From Paenibacillus sp. 453mf (lineage in GTDB: Bacteria > Bacillota > Bacilli > Paenibacillales > Paenibacillaceae), in NCBI RefSeq assembly GCF_900116105.1, contig NZ_FPAC01000009.1, positions 1 through 64,000 on the forward strand: DNA of 64,000 bases. The letters are read 5' to 3'. The notes under the pieces were generated by a model. The model did no database searches. It was given only the letters and a program-made list of their open reading frames with translations, and had not been told where the DNA came from. Shown piece after piece: positions 59,553 through 64,000 of the stretch. Position 1 is the first letter of the stretch. Each line of letters opens with the position of its first letter. Made by a program: the position numbers and the translations under genes.

Positions 59553-60584
59553 ATGCTGAAAATAGCAGATATCGAATTAAAGAACCAGGTTGTGCTTGCG
59601 CCGATGGCCGGAGTCAGCAACCCTGCTTTCCGTCTGATTGCGAAGGAATTCGGTGCAGGGCTGGTATGTGCGGAGATGGTTAGTGATAAAGGAATACTGA
59701 ACGGAAACAAGCGGACAAGAGAGATGCTTTTTGTAGATGAACGGGAAAAGCCGCTTAGCTTGCAAATTTTTGGTGGTGACCGTGATTCGCTTGTGGGTGC
59801 GGCAAAGGTTGTAGATCAGGAGACGAATGCGGATATTATTGACATTAACATGGGCTGCCCTGCACCAAAAATAAACAAGAGTGATGCTGGTGCCAAATGG
59901 CTGCTTGATCCGAACAAAATTTATGAAATGGTATCTGCCGTAGTGGATGCTGTCGCTAAGCCGGTTACGGTGAAAATGCGGATCGGCTGGGATCATGATC
60001 ATGTATATGCTGTGGAGAATGCACGCGCAGTGGAGAGTGCCGGAGGCAAAGCAATTGCCTTGCACGGCAGAACGAGAGAACAGCTGTATACCGGATATGC
60101 AGACTGGGACATTATAAAGGAAGTTAAGGAATCGGTATCCATTCCGATTATCGGTAACGGAGATATTTCCTCGCCTGAGGAAGCCAAACGCAGATTGGAG
60201 GAATCCGGTGTTGATGGCGTCATGATCGGCCGCGCCGCACTCGGGAATCCTTGGATGCTGTACCGGACGATTGAATATCTTGAGAAAGGAATTCTCCTGC
60301 CAGATCCTGATCCAGAGGAGAAGATCCGTATTGCCATTCTGCATATGGACCGTCTCATTGCACTCAAAGGCGAGAATGTCGCTGTCCGCGAAATGCGCAA
60401 GCATCTGTCTTGGTACCTGAAGGGGCTGAAAGGTTCTTCTCGTATTAAAGATGCGATCATGGAAGAGACAAAGCGTGATGAAATGGTTTCCATTCTAACG
60501 AACTTCCTGGAAGAGCAGCCTCAAAATGATGAGACCGAGAAGAGCATTGAGGCAGAAGCAGTGCATGCAGACTGTGCGTGTTAA
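59553..60584 (+). CDS. dusB: tRNA-dihydrouridine synthase DusB
   Basis: An FMN enzyme that reduces specific uridines in tRNA. The 343-residue protein has LAPMAGVSNPAFR, QIFGGDRDSL, the catalytic Cys in INMGCPAPKI, KMRIGWD, ALHGRTREQLYTG and GNGDISSPEEA, MIGRAALGNPW. The tail of about 25 residues is Glu-rich and ends in a Cys-rich DCAC. AAAGAGGTGA precedes the ATG. A weak promoter (TTGATG, 16 bases, TATAAC at 59488-59515) may add its own transcription. Confidence 0.95.
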   Translation: MLKIADIELKNQVVLAPMAGVSNPAFRLIAKEFGAGLVCAEMVSDKGILNGNKRTREMLFVDEREKPLSLQIFGGDRDSLVGAAKVVDQETNADIIDINMGCPAPKINKSDAGAKWLLDPNKIYEMVSAVVDAVAKPVTVKMRIGWDHDHVYAVENARAVESAGGKAIALHGRTREQLYTGYADWDIIKEVKESVSIPIIGNGDISSPEEAKRRLEESGVDGVMIGRAALGNPWMLYRTIEYLEKGILLPDPDPEEKIRIAILHMDRLIALKGENVAVREMRKHLSWYLKGLKGSSRIKDAIMEETKRDEMVSILTNFLEEQPQNDETEKSIEAEAVHADCAC

Positions 60585-60631
60585 TAAATTGGTAATTTTA
60601 TATTGATTCCAACATTCTCTAGGGGGCGACA

Positions 60632-60660
60632 TTGACTTTTGAATATCGTTCACCTATAAT
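60632..60660 (+). promoter_or_regulatory. sigma-A promoter of greA
   Basis: TTGACT, 17 bases, TATAAT. The leader would be about 140 bases. Confidence 0.8.
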
Positions 60661-60806
60661 TTTTTGGTATAAATTCGGCAATAAGCTTTTAACTGAAACT
60701 TTACATCAAGAGAACAAGGTGTTCTGTTTTCTGAAGATTTGCATATTGTTTTTACAGGTAATTGAAATGGTCTTACATTATTCCCATGACAGGAGAATCG
60801 GTTGAG

Positions 60807-61283
60807 ATGAGCGATAAAGAAGTCATTCTTACACAGGAAGGGCTCAAGAAGCTGGAAGAAGAACTTGAGAACCTCAAATCCGTTAAGCGCCGCGAAGTTG
60901 CTGAGCGGATCAAAGTAGCAATCGGATACGGCGATATTAGCGAGAACTCCGAGTACGAAGATGCCAAGAATGAACAAGCCTTCATCGAGGGTCGTGTTAT
61001 TACTTTGGAGAAAATGCTTCGTAATGCACGTATTATCAACAGTGACGAAATCGACACAGATACTGTAGGTATTGGAGCGACAGTTTCGGTTGAAGATCTC
61101 GAGTTCGGCGATGTTGTTGAATATACGATTGTCGGAACAGCGGAATCCAATCCGCTGCAGAATAAAATCTCGAATGAAAGTCCGGTTGGCAAGGCGATCC
61201 TTGGCAAGAAAAAAGGAACCGTTGTTGATGTTAACGTTCCAGCAGGCGTCATCCAGTATAAAATCGTGGATATTAAGAAGTAA
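60807..61283 (+). CDS. greA: transcription elongation factor GreA
   Basis: GreA enters the RNA polymerase secondary channel and triggers cleavage of backtracked RNA. The 158-residue length is standard. The N-terminal coiled coil holds the acidic tip GYGDISENSEYEDAKNEQA with Asp and Glu for Mg binding; the C-terminal FKBP-like domain ends in SPVGKAILGKKKGTVVDVNVPAG. ATG 60807 follows AGGAGA at 12 bases; an in-frame ATG at 60786 precedes that site. In B. subtilis greA lies elsewhere, so its place before lysS is a lineage feature. Confidence 0.95.
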   Translation: MSDKEVILTQEGLKKLEEELENLKSVKRREVAERIKVAIGYGDISENSEYEDAKNEQAFIEGRVITLEKMLRNARIINSDEIDTDTVGIGATVSVEDLEFGDVVEYTIVGTAESNPLQNKISNESPVGKAILGKKKGTVVDVNVPAGVIQYKIVDIKK

Positions 61284-61307
61284 TACCATGTTTTCGGGAT
61301 AAGGATT

Positions 61308-61336
61308 AAAAGCTTCCCTTGGGGAAGCTTTTTTTC
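61308..61336 (+). terminator. terminator after greA
   Basis: A perfect 11-bp stem (AAAAGCTTCCC/GGGAAGCTTTT, loop of 3) followed by T. Confidence 0.93.
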
Positions 61337-61396
61337 AGTATCAGCGTGCGTTTCCTATAAACGCATACATATCATTTAAGGGAGTTGAGCAAGGCA

Positions 61397-62908
61397 ATGA
61401 CGGATGAAACAATGAACCCGGAAGTAGAATTGAGCGAGCTTCTTCAGATCAGACGTGCTAAATTGGACGAGCTTCGTGGACTGGGTATCGATCCATTTGG
61501 CAAGAAATATGTCCGCAACAGTGAAGCGGGAGCGATTCTTAGCCAATATAATGATCTTACAAAAGAAGAGCTGGATGAGAAGAATGCAGAAGTAACGGTG
61601 GCAGGCCGGATTATGGCAAAACGGACGATGGGTAAAGCGAGCTTCGCACATATCCAGGATCTGAGCGGCCGTATTCAAATCTATGTTCGCAAAGACACCG
61701 TTTCGGAGACACAGTGGGATGCATTCACAATCCTTGATCTTGGCGATATTATCGGTGTCAAAGGCATTGTCTTCAAGACAAAAACAGGCGAAACCTCTAT
61801 TAAAGTTACAGAGCTTGATGTTCTCTCGAAGTCACTATATCCGCTTCCAGACAAATATCAAGGTCTCAAAGATGTAGAGCTGCGCTATCGTCAGCGTTAT
61901 GTAGACCTCATTATGAATCAGGATGTACAGCAAACGTTCATTACACGTTCGAGAATCATTCAATCCATGCGTCGTTACTTGGATTCCCATGGATACTTGG
62001 AAGTGGAAACACCGACCCTTCATGCGATTGCAGGCGGAGCGGCAGCGCGTCCGTTCATCACGCATCATAATGCACTGGATATGGAGCTGTACATGCGTAT
62101 CGCGATTGAGCTTCATTTGAAACGACTCATCGTGGGCGGTATGGAAAAAGTATACGAGATCGGCCGTGTTTATCGGAACGAAGGTGTATCCACTCGTCAC
62201 AACCCGGAATTTACAATGATTGAGCTGTATGAAGCTTATGCTGATTATCAGGATATCATGGAGCTTACAGAGAACATGATTGCACATATTGCCCAAGAAG
62301 TACTGGGTACGCAAACCATCAACTATCAAGGACATGAAGTAGACCTTACTCCAAAATGGCGCCGTGTATCCATGGTTGATGCGGTGAAGGAAGTGAAGGG
62401 AGTAGACTTCAGTGTGCAAATGACGAATGAAGAAGCGCATCAGCTGGCCAAAGAACATAAGGTTCCGGTTGAGCCTCATATGACATTTGGCCATATCCTT
62501 AACGCATTCTTTGAAGAGTTTGTAGAAGAGACATTGATTCAGCCGACATTGGTATACGGACATCCCGTAGAAATCTCGCCGCTTGCGAAGAAGAACGAAG
62601 AAGATCCGCGCTTTACAGACCGCTTCGAGTTGTTTATCGTAGCGCGTGAGCATGCGAATGCCTTCAGTGAGCTGAATGATCCAATTGATCAGCGTCAGCG
62701 TTTTGAAGCACAGCTTCTAGAAAAAGAACAGGGCAATGATGAAGCCCATGAGATGGATGATGACTTCATCCGCGCACTTGAGTATGGTATGCCGCCTACA
62801 GGAGGACTTGGTATCGGTATTGACCGCCTTGTTATGCTGCTGGCTAATGCGCCTTCTATACGGGACGTATTGCTCTTCCCGCATATGCGACCGCGCGCAT
62901 TGGATTAA
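61397..62908 (+). CDS. lysS: lysyl-tRNA synthetase, class II
   Basis: Charges tRNA-Lys in the cytoplasm. The 503-residue enzyme has an N-terminal OB-fold anticodon domain (about 60-160, VAGRIMAKRTMGKASFAHIQDLSG) and the class II catalytic core with motif 1 (FITRSRIIQSMRRYLDSHGYLEVETPTL), motif 2 (YEIGRVYRNEGVSTRHNPEFTMIE) and motif 3 (GGLGIGIDRLVMLL). ATG 61397 is 12 bases after AAGGGAG; the in-frame TTG at 61385 abuts that site. No T-box element is seen in the leader. Confidence 0.96.
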   Translation: MTDETMNPEVELSELLQIRRAKLDELRGLGIDPFGKKYVRNSEAGAILSQYNDLTKEELDEKNAEVTVAGRIMAKRTMGKASFAHIQDLSGRIQIYVRKDTVSETQWDAFTILDLGDIIGVKGIVFKTKTGETSIKVTELDVLSKSLYPLPDKYQGLKDVELRYRQRYVDLIMNQDVQQTFITRSRIIQSMRRYLDSHGYLEVETPTLHAIAGGAAARPFITHHNALDMELYMRIAIELHLKRLIVGGMEKVYEIGRVYRNEGVSTRHNPEFTMIELYEAYADYQDIMELTENMIAHIAQEVLGTQTINYQGHEVDLTPKWRRVSMVDAVKEVKGVDFSVQMTNEEAHQLAKEHKVPVEPHMTFGHILNAFFEEFVEETLIQPTLVYGHPVEISPLAKKNEEDPRFTDRFELFIVAREHANAFSELNDPIDQRQRFEAQLLEKEQGNDEAHEMDDDFIRALEYGMPPTGGLGIGIDRLVMLLANAPSIRDVLLFPHMRPRALD

Positions 62909-62944
62909 GTTACTGCAATTGTAGTTGCTGCGATTGCAGTAACT
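62908..62944 (+). repeat. perfect inverted repeat at the lysS stop
   Basis: AGTTACTGCAAT and ATTGCAGTAACT, a 12-bp perfect inverted repeat around a 13-base centre, beginning on the last base of the lysS stop codon. There is no T-run. It lies just before a second, terminator-like hairpin. Confidence 0.7.
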
Positions 62945-62988
62945 GGGTGGACAAGCTTACTCTTATTTAATTGAAGTACAACAGTTGG

Positions 62989-63030
62989 AGGAACAACCGA
63001 GCGAGTACAGCTTCAGTTGTTCCTCTTTTA
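62989..63030 (+). terminator. terminator after lysS
   Basis: A perfect 9-bp stem (AGGAACAAC/GTTGTTCCT) with an 18-base loop, followed by CTTTTA. The loop is long, so efficiency may be moderate. Confidence 0.7.
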
Positions 63031-63075
63031 ATAAGTCACGAGAAGCGTGCTGCGACAAGAAAGGCGAGATCCGTT

Positions 63076-64000
63076 TTGAAGAAGATAGGGATAACTAAAA
63101 AATATGCTTCCCCACCATTTATACTCGTTGCCGGGATTCTTGCTATTATTGGCGTGGGTACGGTTCTGTTAATGCTGCCTATTGCCAATGAGAACGGACA
63201 AGCCCTCAATTTTGTAGATGCGCTGTTTACAGCGACGTCAGCTGCCTGTGTGACGGGTCTTATTGTTGTAGATGTGGGGACCACGTTCACCTTATTCGGC
63301 GAGATCGTCATTATGGTGCTGATGCAGCTGGGTGGTTTGGGCTTTATGACCATTGCTACACTGATCGCCTTACTCTTTGGCCGCAGATTGTCTTTAAAAG
63401 ATCGATTGCTTCTGAAAGAAGCGATTAATGCGGATACGATGGAAGGAGTCGTGCGTATTATACGCAAAGTGCTTATCTTCTCCTTCTCCATTGAGGGTGT
63501 TGCAGCAATCATTTTTACTATTCGCTGGGCAGTAGAGATGCCGTTTGGCCAGGCTTTTTATTATGGCGTATTCCACTCGGTATCCCTGTTTAACAATGGT
63601 GGGTTTGATTTGTTCGGAAACAGCTTTATGAATTACACAGGGGATTGGCTCTTTAATGTGGTTGCCTCTGTACTCGTCATTTCCGGTGGCTTGGGCTTTA
63701 TTGTGCTCAATGACTTGTTCGAGTTTCCGAAGAAACGTTCGTTGTCCTTACATTCAAAAATGGTGTTGTCTGTTTCGGGATTTCTTATTGCCATAGGCAC
63801 ACTTGTCCTATTTATATTCGAATTTACCAATACCAAGACGCTGGGATCACTGGATTTGGCTCATAAATTGTATGCATCGTTCTTTCAGTCCGTCTCTACC
63901 CGTTCTTCGGGGACAAGTACAATAGATATTACAGAACTCCGTTCAGCTACACAGTTTTTCTTCATTTTGCTTATGTTTATAGGTGCTTCTCCAGGCTCGA
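63076..64000 (+). CDS. KtrB/TrkH-type potassium transporter, N-terminal part
   Basis: An open frame that runs off the window end; 308 codons are visible. The product is the membrane subunit of a Ktr/Trk potassium uptake system. The start KYASPPFILVAGILAIIGVGTVLLMLPIA and three of the four pore/filter repeats are visible: LFTATSAACVTGLIVVD, SLFNNGGFDLF and SVSTRSSGTSTID, each with its conserved Gly. TTG 63076 is the likely start, with AAAGGCGAG about nine bases upstream. A partner RCK subunit (KtrA or KtrC type), often a c-di-AMP target, may lie beyond the window or elsewhere. Confidence 0.9.
   Translation, partial: MKKIGITKKYASPPFILVAGILAIIGVGTVLLMLPIANENGQALNFVDALFTATSAACVTGLIVVDVGTTFTLFGEIVIMVLMQLGGLGFMTIATLIALLFGRRLSLKDRLLLKEAINADTMEGVVRIIRKVLIFSFSIEGVAAIIFTIRWAVEMPFGQAFYYGVFHSVSLFNNGGFDLFGNSFMNYTGDWLFNVVASVLVISGGLGFIVLNDLFEFPKKRSLSLHSKMVLSVSGFLIAIGTLVLFIFEFTNTKTLGSLDLAHKLYASFFQSVSTRSSGTSTIDITELRSATQFFFILLMFIGASPGS

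Noticed and set aside
1..64000. CRISPR arrays, insertion sequences, prophage or defence islands
   Set aside because: Gene order is conserved core throughout; no transposase, integrase, spaced direct repeats or defence-type domains were seen.

Overview
The window reads as a stretch of a Paenibacillus-type chromosome (spore-forming Firmicute, moderate G+C), starting at the 5S gene of an rRNA operon. The gene order from gin to lysS follows the origin-proximal region of Bacillus subtilis almost gene for gene (csfB/gin, yaaO, tmk, darA, yaaR, holB, ricT, yabA, trmN6, rsmI, abrB, tatD, yabE, rnmV, rsmA, yabG, veg, sspF, ispE, purR, spoVG, glmU, prs, pth, fin, mfd, spoVT, yabM-yabR, spoIIE, yabS, yabT, tilS, hprT, ftsH, coaX, hslO, yacD, cysK, the folate operon, dusB, greA, lysS). 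The genus call is an inference from differences to B. subtilis: a zinc-ribbon AbrB, a YwfO-type HD hydrolase in the metS position, a PrsA-like lipoprotein after mfd, an HU gene before rqcP, and nadABC between ftsH and coaX.

Layout. 1-3400: 5S rRNA, a small lipoprotein, an unknown membrane protein, gin and a basic amino acid decarboxylase. 3.9-10.2 kb: thymidylate kinase, the c-di-AMP receptor DarA and the holB-ricT-yabA-trmN6-rsmI replication/competence/RNA-modification cluster. 10.2-13.1 kb: divergent abrB and ywfO around probable Spo0A boxes, then tatD. 13.3-17.7 kb: a ydaO (c-di-AMP) riboswitch, yabE, rnmV, rsmA, yabG. 17.8-25.3 kb: veg with tandem promoters, sspF, ispE, purR, spoVG, glmU, prs, a small reverse-strand gene, pth, a palindromic tandem repeat and fin. 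25.5-37.4 kb: mfd to yabR. 37.7-44.2 kb: spoIIE, yabS, yabT, tilS, hprT. 44.2-54.1 kb: ftsH, NAD and CoA genes, hslO, a foldase, cysK. 54.3-62.9 kb: folate operon, dusB, greA, lysS. The end holds the first 308 codons of a KtrB/TrkH potassium transporter.

The themes are housekeeping (nucleotide, NAD, CoA, folate, cysteine and UDP-GlcNAc synthesis, replication, RNA modification, protein quality control) interleaved with sporulation control: Gin, Fin, SpoIIE, SpoVG, SpoVT, YabG, YabP, YabQ, SspF and AbrB. Several promoters match specific sigma factors (A, F, G, H, K) or Spo0A-dependent architecture. Three elements point to c-di-AMP/potassium physiology: darA, the riboswitch before yabE and the KtrB-like gene.

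I saw no CRISPR array, insertion sequence, prophage, tRNA or defence system, and I do not see a clearly new multi-gene system. The least explained items are the three-copy palindromic repeat between pth and fin, the 66-codon reverse-strand gene between prs and pth, a 23-codon ORF between the riboswitch and yabE, and a hairpin that may cover the ribosome binding site of yabS. Regulatory sites were read by eye; none was scored computationally.
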